From positions 14,499-24,090 of the forward strand of contig DKGY01000024.1 in assembly GCA_002453475.1 (NCBI GenBank): a stretch of DNA of 9,592 bases. Direction: 5' to 3'. The DNA comes from Clostridium sp. UBA6758. GTDB lineage: Bacteria; Bacillota; Clostridia; Clostridiales; Clostridiaceae. Made by a program: the position numbers and the translations under genes. The notes beneath the pieces were generated by a model, which searched no databases, had not been told where the DNA came from, and saw only the letters and a program-made list of their open reading frames with translations. Shown piece after piece: positions 1 to 6,489 of the stretch; the stretch's first letter is position 1; every line of letters starts with the position of its first letter.

Positions 1-17
1 AGTTAAAGATTAATAAG

Positions 18-63
18 AATAATTAAAGGTATGAATCTACGAGATATCATACCTTTAATTATT
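18..63 (-). terminator. Hairpin terminator downstream of the speA-like decarboxylase
   Basis: A perfect 17-bp inverted repeat pairs positions 18-34 with 47-63. Its core is AATTAAAGGTATGA against TCATACCTTTAATT, and four more pairs can form inside the loop (35-38 with 42-45) after a one-base bulge. It begins about 30 nt after the stop codon of the minus-strand decarboxylase. The minus-strand sequence running out of the stem is T-rich (ATTCTTATTAATC), as expected for a Rho-independent terminator. The plus-strand exit (64 onward) is also AT-rich, so it may serve both directions if a convergent gene lies left of the window. The tail is not an unbroken T-run, so function is inferred from the stem and its position. 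Confidence 0.75.
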
Positions 64-93
64 ATAATTTATATTCTATAAAATTCACATTTA

Positions 94-1590
94 TTATTCA
101 ACATTAATAAATACAGCATCTTCATCTTTAACTACATTTATATACTCAACCTCAGGATCTTCTGTACCTTGAACATAAAGACCAGTATCTTTAAGCTGTT
201 GTACATAATCTACAATTTCTTGTGTGATTTTCTCACCTGGGCATAGTACAGGTATGCCTGGAGGATAAGCCATTAGGAATTCTCCACTAATCATGCCTAC
301 GCTATTTTTAATTCTAACAGAAGTTTTAACGCTATTGAAGGCTTCGTTAGGAATTTGTATTTGCTCAGGAATGGAAGGGATATCTATGAAGTCTGCTTTG
401 GTAGTGCCCTTACCATAGTAGTCATCACTGATTTCTCTCAAAGCTCTCAAAAGTCTTTCCATACCTTCTTCAGTATCTCCAAAGGAACCTACAATAAGGA
501 CATTATATAAATCTGAAAGTTCCATTTGAATATGATATTTATTTACTAAAATCATATCTAAATCATAGCCAGTTATACCTAAATCTCTACAAGTTATTGT
601 TATTTTAGTTGGATCAAAGGCGTATGCTCCAGGAACTCCTAAAATTTCTTCACCAAAGCAATAGAAACCAGGGATTTTGTTAACTTCAGCTCTAACATAA
701 TTGGAAAGTGCTATTGTTTTGTCTAATAATCCTTCTCCATGTAATGCAATTTGTCTTCTAGCAGTATCTAATGAAGCCATTAGAATATAAGAAGGTGAAG
801 TTGTATGCATTAAGTTTAAAACCTGCTTTACCCTTGGAATACTAACTCTTTTAGAGTTAACTTGAAGTAGAGATCCTTGAGTTAAGGCACCAATAATTTT
901 ATGAGTACTTTGAGCACAAATATCAGCCCCAGCTTCCATGGCAGACATAGGTAAATTTTTATTAAAATTTAAATGAGGTCCATGAGCTTCATCAACTATT
1001 AAAGGAATGTCATACTCATGAACAATATCAGCAATTTGCTGAATGTCTGTAGACACCCCATAGTAGGTTGGGTTGATTATAAGAACAGCTTTAGCATCCT
1101 TGTTAGCTTCCAATGTAGCTCTTACTGTTTCAGGTGTAACTCCATTTGCAATTCCAATTTTTTTATCTAACTCAGGTTGCATGTATACAGGGATAGCACC
1201 AGCTAAGATAATTCCTCCAGTAATAGATTTATGTACATTTCTAGGAATTATTATTTTATCCCCAGCACCAACTACAGAAAGAATCATTGCTTGAATGGCT
1301 CCAGATGTTCCATGAACAGAGAAAAAGCATGCATCTGAACCGTAGGCATCAGCAGCTAATTCTTGAGCTTTTTTTATGGGACCTGTTGGATGATGATAAC
1401 TATCTACTAGTTTAAAAACTGTAACATCAATTTTAAATGGATTTTCGCCCATGAAGTTTTTAAAATCCATGTCTACTCCAACACCTTTTTTATGCCCAGG
1501 AACATGGAATGGAAGAGTGTCTCTATTCACATATTCCATTAAGGCATCAAATAATGGGGTTTCATTTTGGTTTAACTTATACAATTCCAT
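94..1590 (-). CDS. speA: Arginine/lysine/ornithine decarboxylase family PLP enzyme (SpeA-like)
   Basis: This is a cytoplasmic fold-type-I PLP enzyme that decarboxylates a basic amino acid, most likely arginine to agmatine, the first step of polyamine synthesis. The 498-residue length fits the short Gram-positive SpeA/YaaO group, not the >700-residue enterobacterial inducible enzymes. Visible landmarks are the N-terminal FHVPGHKKG (28-36), SVHGTSGA (91-98), PRNVHKS (116-122), and the cofactor-ring motif DEAHG (200-204). STHK (228-231) carries the Schiff-base Lys231, and the C-terminal domain has AYPPGIPVLCPGE (441-453) and the tail VQGTEDPE. No key residue is missing. The start is the only in-frame ATG ahead of the conserved N-terminus. 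Its purine-rich site (AAAGAGGG) lies unusually close, leaving about one base before the ATG. The gene faces away from the others and has its own terminator. Substrate choice between Arg, Lys and Orn cannot be fixed from sequence; arginine is inferred from remembered similarity to Bacillus SpeA. Confidence 0.93.
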   Translation of the reverse strand: MELYKLNQNETPLFDALMEYVNRDTLPFHVPGHKKGVGVDMDFKNFMGENPFKIDVTVFKLVDSYHHPTGPIKKAQELAADAYGSDACFFSVHGTSGAIQAMILSVVGAGDKIIIPRNVHKSITGGIILAGAIPVYMQPELDKKIGIANGVTPETVRATLEANKDAKAVLIINPTYYGVSTDIQQIADIVHEYDIPLIVDEAHGPHLNFNKNLPMSAMEAGADICAQSTHKIIGALTQGSLLQVNSKRVSIPRVKQVLNLMHTTSPSYILMASLDTARRQIALHGEGLLDKTIALSNYVRAEVNKIPGFYCFGEEILGVPGAYAFDPTKITITCRDLGITGYDLDMILVNKYHIQMELSDLYNVLIVGSFGDTEEGMERLLRALREISDDYYGKGTTKADFIDIPSIPEQIQIPNEAFNSVKTSVRIKNSVGMISGEFLMAYPPGIPVLCPGEKITQEIVDYVQQLKDTGLYVQGTEDPEVEYINVVKDEDAVFINVE

Positions 1591-1698
1591 ACCCTCTTTC
1601 TAATTTATAAAGTATAGAGATATCAATAATACAATTTAGTGACTCCCTATAATAATTTTACTTCAAATATAATTTTTATAAAGTTATAAAACAAATTT

Positions 1699-1727
1699 AT
1701 TATAGAATAATATTAGTATCAATGCAA
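1699..1727 (-). promoter_or_regulatory. Candidate sigma-A promoter for the decarboxylase gene
   Basis: Read on the minus strand, a perfect TATAAT (1704-1699) is preceded after 17 bp by TTGCAT (1727-1722), which matches the -35 consensus only at TTG. Transcription would start near 1692 and give a leader of about 100 nt before the ATG at 1590. The region is so AT-rich that TATAAT-like words are frequent. Support therefore rests on the correct spacing and orientation, not on the -35 quality. Confidence 0.35.
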
Positions 1728-1810
1728 TAAGATTTTAGTTTATAATTAAATATTTATAATGTTTTACTTATTATATAAGTTATGAGATTATAAATGTATA
1801 ATAAAGTATA

Positions 1811-1859
1811 TAATTTTTATATGTTTATAAATTGTGTTATATAAAATATATAAAAATTA
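1811..1859. repeat. A/T-only inverted repeat upstream of the TPR gene
   Basis: TAATTTTTATAT (1811-1822) is the exact reverse complement of ATATAAAAATTA (1848-1859). A G-T pair and three A-T pairs extend the stem inward to about 16 bp around a 17-nt loop. It lies 105 bp before the TPR start. Because both arms are pure A/T in DNA of about 88% A/T, one such match in a spacer this size could arise by chance. Confidence 0.35.
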
Positions 1860-1963
1860 CGAAAATATTACTTTATGCAAAAAACAGATGATTAAAAATT
1901 AATTAGGTGGTAATATAGTTTAGTGGAAGAAATTAAAAAATATAGAATGTAAGAAGGTGCATT

Positions 1964-3025
1964 ATGAGTAATGAAAATTATTTTTTAGAAAAACTTGAGA
2001 GAATGTTATTTCTTGAAATAAAAAAAGGTAGCAAAATAAACGAATATGTATTTAAAGATGATATATATCTACCGGTAAATTCAGATAAAATTGTTTCCAA
2101 AGCTAAAGAAGGAGATGATTTATCTAATATTCCTGTTAATTTTTTTATAGAGGGAATGTTCTATGCACTAGGAGCAGATAAAAACTTTAGATTTAATCAT
2201 GTATATAAGGAAATAATAAAGTCTATTCCTAATAGCGTTAATTATGCAAAAGGAAAAATATTTGAGAATATTAAAAATGAAAAATATGAAGATGGATATA
2301 TACTATTAAAGGGATTATTGGAAATTGAAGTTACAACAGATAATTTGAATAAAGCTTTTATTTTGATAGATGGAATGAGAAAAAGTAATGTTATATTTAA
2401 AGAAGAGATTCTTAAACTTATTGAAATCGGAAAAGAAATTAAAGATTATCCACAACCATATTATTATGCAGCATTAGTAAGTTATGAAGATAAAGATTTT
2501 GAAAAAGCTCATTTTAATATTAAGCAATATATATCATTTGGAGGAAATATCACTGAAGAGGTAGAGGAGCTAAAAGAGAATCTAGATATAATCAATTCTT
2601 TTGATAAGGGGAAAGAACTTGTATATGAAGAGCCAAAGAAAGCATTAGAAGTATTATTGCCACTGATAGACGTGCTAGGGGATAGTGCCGAAATATTTTA
2701 TTATATAGCAGTTTCCTATAGAATTTTACAAAACTATGAAAAAGCTATATACTATTTAAATGAAGCTTTATCTATAGATAGCAACTATGTTCAGGTGTTT
2801 AATGAACTAGGAATAAACTATGCTTGCTTGAATGATTTTGAAACTGCAATTAAGTATTTAAGAAAAGTATTTGAAGTTACAAAATCTATAGAGGTATGCA
2901 CTAATTTAGTAATGTGTTACATAAATATTAAAGATTTTAATCAAGCAAAAATACATTTAGATATAGCTAAAAAATTAAATCCAGAAGATGAAATTGTTAA
3001 GGAACTTGAAAATGCATTAGGATAA
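1964..3025 (+). CDS. Tetratricopeptide-repeat (TPR) protein of unknown function
   Basis: This is a 353-residue soluble protein with no signal peptide or membrane segment, probably a cytoplasmic scaffold. The C-terminal third holds three consecutive 34-residue TPR units at about 242-275, 276-309 and 310-343. They show the usual spaced aromatic/small residues and the Pro or Asp ending of helix B (YEKAIYYLNEALSID, FETAIKYLRKVFE, FNQAKIHLDIAKKLNP). A weaker TPR-like hairpin sits at about 164-197. The first 160 residues are helical, charged and not recognised. The start is ATG at 1964, eight bases after the weak site AAGAAGG (1951-1957). The gene precedes the glycan genes on the same strand, but a 184-bp gap with its own promoter candidate separates them, so co-transcription is uncertain. 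TPR domains bind other proteins; the partner here is unknown. Confidence 0.85.
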   Translation: MSNENYFLEKLERMLFLEIKKGSKINEYVFKDDIYLPVNSDKIVSKAKEGDDLSNIPVNFFIEGMFYALGADKNFRFNHVYKEIIKSIPNSVNYAKGKIFENIKNEKYEDGYILLKGLLEIEVTTDNLNKAFILIDGMRKSNVIFKEEILKLIEIGKEIKDYPQPYYYAALVSYEDKDFEKAHFNIKQYISFGGNITEEVEELKENLDIINSFDKGKELVYEEPKKALEVLLPLIDVLGDSAEIFYYIAVSYRILQNYEKAIYYLNEALSIDSNYVQVFNELGINYACLNDFETAIKYLRKVFEVTKSIEVCTNLVMCYINIKDFNQAKIHLDIAKKLNPEDEIVKELENALG

Positions 3026-3099
3026 TCAAATAAATAAGTATTTATCAACATAATAATATAAATAATTAAATAACATTTTATGAATAACTTTGAATGGAA

Positions 3100-3128
3100 T
3101 TGTGTTTATGTGTAAAAAACAGTATAAT
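3100..3128 (+). promoter_or_regulatory. Candidate sigma-A promoter for the glycan gene cluster
   Basis: TTGTGT (3100-3105) and a perfect TATAAT (3123-3128) are separated by exactly 17 bp. The predicted start near 3135 gives a leader of about 75 nt before the ATG at 3210. The -35 keeps the TTG but diverges in the second half, which suggests modest strength or activator help. This is the best plus-strand promoter in the 184-bp gap (3026-3209) after the TPR gene. I see no convincing terminator for the TPR gene in that gap, so some read-through is possible. Confidence 0.55.
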
Positions 3129-3134
3129 AACTGT
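3119..3134. promoter_or_regulatory. Operator-like dyad centred on the -10 element
   Basis: ACAGT (3119-3123) and ACTGT (3130-3134) form a 5-bp inverted repeat with a 6-bp spacer, placed symmetrically over the TATAAT hexamer. A repressor bound here would block RNA polymerase. Further dyads flank it: TAACTG (3128-3133) with CAGTTA (3154-3159), and TATGTGT (3107-3113) with ACACATA (3163-3169). No known regulator consensus was recognised, and short dyads are common by chance, so the operator role is inferred. Confidence 0.3.
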
Positions 3135-3196
3135 GATAAACTTTTGAAATCTGCAGTTAAAAACACATAGACCTATTTGATTACCATAATTGATTT

Positions 3197-3204
3197 AGGA
3201 AGTG
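3197..3204 (+). promoter_or_regulatory. Ribosome-binding site that decides the 3210 start
   Basis: AGGAAGTG lies with its AGGA core ending 9 nt before the ATG at 3210. The longer frame opens with TTG at 3177, which has no purine-rich site in front of it, so the ATG is preferred and the first 11 codons of the longer frame are treated as leader. Confidence 0.75.
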
Positions 3205-3209
3205 AAATT

Positions 3210-5051
3210 ATGAAAAAAGAAAAGAAAATTATAGTACTAGATGTAATTCTTGTTGTAATGAGTTTATACTTGGCTTTATTACTAAAGTTTGATTTTAGGA
3301 TTCAACCTGATTATATAGAGTTTTTTTTACTATCAATAATTCCAGTTGTAGTATTTACTATTATATTTAACATGATATTTAAGTTGTACAGCAATATTTG
3401 GAAGTATGCATCTGTAGAAGAGTTATTATCTATAGTCTATTCAATGACAGCCTCTAATGTAGCATTTATAATTTATGGATACTTTATAAGCCATACAATG
3501 CTAAAAAGTAGATTTTTCAGATTCCCCATTACAGTTCATATTATCTTTTGGTTATTGAGCGTAATAAGTTTAGGGGGAGTAAGATTTTTATATAGAATCA
3601 TGGAGAATAATGGGTCAGATAAAGGGCAAATTAATAAAATAAAGAATTTATTAATTATAGGTGCAGGAGATGCTGGAGCTATACTCATTAAAGAAATAAA
3701 AAATAATAATAACTTGCATTATAAAATTGTCGGTTTAATTGATGACAATGTTAATAAGATAGGTAAGAGAATTCATGGAGTAAAGGTAATAGGAGATAGA
3801 AATAGGATTATATCCTTTTGTAAGCAAAACAAGGTTGATGAAATAATGCTTGCAATGCCATCAGTGGATAAGAATACTAAGAAAGAAATTTTAGACATAT
3901 GTAAGCAAGTAACAAAAAATATTAAAACCATGCCAGGGATTTATAAAATTATTGATGATAACATAAATGTAAATCATATGAGAGATGTAAACATAGATGA
4001 TTTATTAGGAAGAGAATCAATAAAGTTGAAATCAGAGCACATAGACAGATATATAAAAAGTAAAACCATATTAGTTACTGGTGGTGGTGGAAGTATTGGG
4101 TCTGAAATCATTCGACAAATAGCAAAGTTTTCACCTAAGAAAATAATAATTTTAGATATCTATGAGAATAATGCTTATGATTTAGAAATGGAGTTTAACA
4201 GAAACTATCCAGAAATAAATAAGCAAGTAATTATTGCATCTGTAAGAGATATAGTTAGAATAGATCAAATATTTAATGAGCACAGGCCTGAAGTTGTATT
4301 CCATGCAGCTGCTCATAAACATGTACCTCTAATGGAGGGAAATGCAGGAGATGCTATTAAAAATAATATTTTAGGTACTTATAATGTAGCAAAATGCTGT
4401 GATAAATATAATGTTAAGAAGTTTGTTTTAATTAGTACAGATAAGGCGGTAAATCCAACTAATGTAATGGGAGCCACTAAAAGATTTTGTGAGCTTATAA
4501 TTCAAGCTTTTAATGAAGTTAGTAAAACGGATTATGTAGCCGTTAGATTTGGAAATGTTCTTGGAAGTAATGGTTCAGTAATACCACTATTTAAAAAACA
4601 GATAGAAAAAGGTGGACCAGTAACTGTAACTCATCCAGAAATAACAAGGTTCTTTATGACTATTCCTGAGGCTGCTCAACTAGTTATTCAAGCCGGAGGT
4701 CTTGCAGATGGTGGAGAGATATTTGTATTAGATATGGGTAAACCAGTTAAGATGGTTGACTTAGCTAGAGATTTAATAACATTATCTGGATATAAGCCAG
4801 ATATAGATATTAAAATAGAATATGTGGGATTGAGACCAGGAGAAAAGTTATATGAAGAGCTTTTAATGGATGAAGTAGCACTTACATCTACAGAACACAA
4901 TAAAATTTTTGTGGAAAAACCTAAAGATGCTACTATAGAATTTATAGAAGAAGCTATAAAACAGTTTAAAAATGTAGATAGTATGACTAAAGAGGAAATA
5001 ATAAAATTGCTTGAAGAAAAAGTTCCGACATATAAAAGAAAGAAAGATTAA
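3210..5051 (+). CDS. Membrane-anchored UDP-GlcNAc 4,6-dehydratase, CapD/WbpM/PglF family
   Basis: This protein probably removes water from UDP-GlcNAc to give UDP-4-keto-6-deoxy-HexNAc, the entry to QuiNAc, FucNAc or bacillosamine-type sugars, at the inner face of the membrane. The 613 residues show the full large-type architecture. About four hydrophobic segments lie in 1-130. A first Rossmann domain has GAGDAG (151-156). The catalytic SDR domain starts at TGGGGSIGSE (290-299), followed by AAAHKHVPLME (366-376), STDKAVNPTN (409-418), MGATK (420-424) and RPGEKLYEEL (542-551). The usual SDR Tyr of YxxxK is Met420, with Lys424 retained. That Ser-Met-Lys arrangement is characteristic of WbpM-type enzymes and is not a defect. 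It begins the glycan run, and the next gene follows 51 bp later. The exact sugar product (gluco versus other epimers) cannot be read from sequence. Confidence 0.92.
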   Translation: MKKEKKIIVLDVILVVMSLYLALLLKFDFRIQPDYIEFFLLSIIPVVVFTIIFNMIFKLYSNIWKYASVEELLSIVYSMTASNVAFIIYGYFISHTMLKSRFFRFPITVHIIFWLLSVISLGGVRFLYRIMENNGSDKGQINKIKNLLIIGAGDAGAILIKEIKNNNNLHYKIVGLIDDNVNKIGKRIHGVKVIGDRNRIISFCKQNKVDEIMLAMPSVDKNTKKEILDICKQVTKNIKTMPGIYKIIDDNINVNHMRDVNIDDLLGRESIKLKSEHIDRYIKSKTILVTGGGGSIGSEIIRQIAKFSPKKIIILDIYENNAYDLEMEFNRNYPEINKQVIIASVRDIVRIDQIFNEHRPEVVFHAAAHKHVPLMEGNAGDAIKNNILGTYNVAKCCDKYNVKKFVLISTDKAVNPTNVMGATKRFCELIIQAFNEVSKTDYVAVRFGNVLGSNGSVIPLFKKQIEKGGPVTVTHPEITRFFMTIPEAAQLVIQAGGLADGGEIFVLDMGKPVKMVDLARDLITLSGYKPDIDIKIEYVGLRPGEKLYEELLMDEVALTSTEHNKIFVEKPKDATIEFIEEAIKQFKNVDSMTKEEIIKLLEEKVPTYKRKKD

Positions 5052-5089
5052 GATATGTAACGAAGTGTGTAATATAACAAATTACTAAT

Positions 5090-5095
5090 GGGAGG
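5090..5095 (+). promoter_or_regulatory. Ribosome-binding site that decides the 5103 start
   Basis: GGGAGG ends 7 nt before the ATG at 5103, an ideal spacing. An in-frame ATG at 5088 overlaps this site itself and has no upstream purine run, so the longer version (five extra residues) is rejected. Confidence 0.85.
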
Positions 5096-5102
5096 AACAA
5101 TT

Positions 5103-6419
5103 ATGAGTCAATTAAAGGATGAATTATTATTAAAATTAAAGAATAAAACAGCTAAACTAGGTGTGGTAGGTCTTGGATATGTAGGACTTCCCCTTGCTGT
5201 AGAAAAAGCTAAGGCTGGATATGAAGTTATAGGATTTGATGTTCAGGATAAAAAAGTTGTTATGGTTAATAATGGAGAGAATTATATCGGTGATATAGTA
5301 GATGATGATTTATCAGCTCTTGTAAAATTAGGCAAGTTAAAGGCAACTACGGATTTTAGCTTTATAGAAGAAGTAGATACAGTATGTATAGCTGTACCAA
5401 CACCTCTTGATCTTTATAAACAACCAGACTTATCCTATGTAGTAAATTCGACAAAGGATGTAGCAAAATACTTAAAACGAGGAATGCTTATAGTTCTTGA
5501 AAGCACAACCTATCCAGGAACAACCGAGGAAGTTATAAAACCAATTCTTGAAGAAAGTGGGTTGAAATGTGGGAAAGATTTCTTTTTAGCATTTTCACCA
5601 GAAAGAGTAGACCCAGGTAATAAGGAATATAATACTAAAAATACACCTAAGGTAGTTGGTGGATGTACATCAGATTGTACTGAAGTTGCAGGAACTTTAT
5701 ACAGATGTGTGCTAGATGGAGAAATTATGGAGGTGTCATCACCAGCAGTAGCTGAGATGGAAAAAATTCTTGAAAATACTTTTAGAAATATAAACATAGC
5801 GTTAGCTAATGAAATGGCAATATTATGCAAGAGAATGGGCATTGATGTTTGGGAAGTTATTGAGGCTGCAAAAACAAAGCCTTATGGATTTATGCCATTC
5901 TATCCAGGTCCAGGTCTAGGAGGTCACTGTATACCACTAGATCCATTCTACTTAGAGTGGAAGGCTAAAGAGTATGATTACCATACAAAGCTTATAGAAA
6001 CTTCAGGTATAATTAATGATTCTATGCCAGAATTTGTAGTTGAGAATGTGATGAAGCTTTTAAATGGAGATAAAAAGGCACTAAATGGTGCAAAAGTACT
6101 CGTTATGGGTGCGGCATATAAAAAAGATATAGATGATATGAGAGAATCACCAACATTGAAAGTACTTGAGATATTAGGGAAAAATGGTGCGGACATAATG
6201 ATTAATGATCCATACATCCCATCTTTCAAACATAAAGGTGTTGAATATATATCAGTAGATTGGGAAAAAGAAATTGAAAATGCAGATATAGTAATAATAA
6301 CTACAGATCACAGTTGCTATGACTATGAATTAATGGTGGAAAAGGCTAAGCTTCTATATGATACAAGAAATGCTACAAAAAATGTTAAAAATAATAGAAA
6401 TAAAATAAATAAACTTTAA
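5103..6419 (+). CDS. UDP-N-acetylhexosamine 6-dehydrogenase, WbpA-type nucleotide sugar dehydrogenase
   Basis: This cytoplasmic enzyme makes two successive NAD-dependent oxidations at C6 of a UDP-HexNAc, yielding a UDP-uronic acid such as UDP-GlcNAcA. The 438-residue protein has the three expected domains. The NAD fold carries GLGYVGLP (23-30), PTPLD (99-103) and ESTTYPGTT (133-141). The central helix region has SPERVDPG (165-172) and the K221/N225/R228 pattern. The catalytic-cysteine motif is GPGLGGHCIPLDP (269-281) with Cys276. The C-terminal UDP-binding domain contains YKKDIDDMRESP (339-350). The motif FMPFYPGPGLGGHC resembles the WbpA branch more than WecC (ManNAc) or plain UDP-glucose dehydrogenase, but substrate is inferred. 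The C-terminus ends in a Lys/Asn-rich tail. It follows the dehydratase by 51 bp, and no promoter is evident between them. Confidence 0.92.
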   Translation: MSQLKDELLLKLKNKTAKLGVVGLGYVGLPLAVEKAKAGYEVIGFDVQDKKVVMVNNGENYIGDIVDDDLSALVKLGKLKATTDFSFIEEVDTVCIAVPTPLDLYKQPDLSYVVNSTKDVAKYLKRGMLIVLESTTYPGTTEEVIKPILEESGLKCGKDFFLAFSPERVDPGNKEYNTKNTPKVVGGCTSDCTEVAGTLYRCVLDGEIMEVSSPAVAEMEKILENTFRNINIALANEMAILCKRMGIDVWEVIEAAKTKPYGFMPFYPGPGLGGHCIPLDPFYLEWKAKEYDYHTKLIETSGIINDSMPEFVVENVMKLLNGDKKALNGAKVLVMGAAYKKDIDDMRESPTLKVLEILGKNGADIMINDPYIPSFKHKGVEYISVDWEKEIENADIVIITTDHSCYDYELMVEKAKLLYDTRNATKNVKNNRNKINKL

Positions 6420-6432
6420 TATAATAAAGGGG

Positions 6433-6467
6433 TAGATACAGTACAAAAAAATTTAGTACTGTATCTA
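6433..6467 (+). repeat. Perfect 12-bp stem-loop in the gap before the first glycosyltransferase
   Basis: TAGATACAGTAC (6433-6444) pairs exactly with GTACTGTATCTA (6456-6467) around an 11-nt A/T loop, where AAA-TTT pairing could add three more base pairs. Four of the twelve pairs are G-C. It fills most of the 70-bp gap and ends 8 nt before the GAGGAG ribosome-binding site (6476-6481). No T-run follows on either strand, so it is not a standard terminator. An RNA-processing, stability or translation-control element, or a DNA operator, would fit. Confidence 0.6.
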
Positions 6468-6489
6468 AAAATTATGAGGAGAATTACTT

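Larger units (their letters stand above)
1591..1963. other. AT-rich divergent intergenic region
   Basis: This 373-bp spacer separates the minus-strand decarboxylase from the plus-strand TPR gene, so it should hold promoters in both directions. I see no reading frame of useful length. The minus-strand promoter candidate is listed separately. On the plus strand several TATAAT words occur (for example 1648-1653, 1741-1746, 1755-1760), but none has a convincing -35 at 16-18 bp, so I cannot place the TPR promoter. Other structure includes a 12-bp A/T-only inverted repeat (1811-1822 with 1848-1859) and a small dyad ACTTAT-TAT-ATAAGT (1766-1780). No riboswitch or T-box signature was recognised. Confidence 0.6.

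Noticed and set aside
1073..1294. 73-codon plus-strand frame
   Set aside because: It lies wholly inside the decarboxylase gene on the opposite strand and has no ribosome-binding site or recognisable domain.
1923..1952. Possible nine-codon leader peptide beginning GTG before the TPR gene
   Set aside because: The upstream AGGTGG is 12 nt away, the peptide has no regulatory codon run and no attenuator hairpin follows.
3021..3050. Possible terminator after the TPR gene (ATAAATA-AG-TATTTAT)
   Set aside because: The loop is only two bases, the stem is pure A/T and there is no T-run, so it is unlikely to stop transcription.
3177..3209. N-terminal extension of the dehydratase from a TTG codon
   Set aside because: There is no ribosome-binding site before the TTG, whereas AGGAAGTG is well placed for the ATG at 3210.
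4688..4900. 70-codon minus-strand frame
   Set aside because: It is antisense to the conserved SDR domain of the dehydratase; a shadow of that gene's codon pattern.
5510..6229. Minus-strand frames of 110 and 83 codons (5510-5842 and 5978-6229)
   Set aside because: Both are antisense to conserved motifs of the nucleotide-sugar dehydrogenase and show no independent coding signs.
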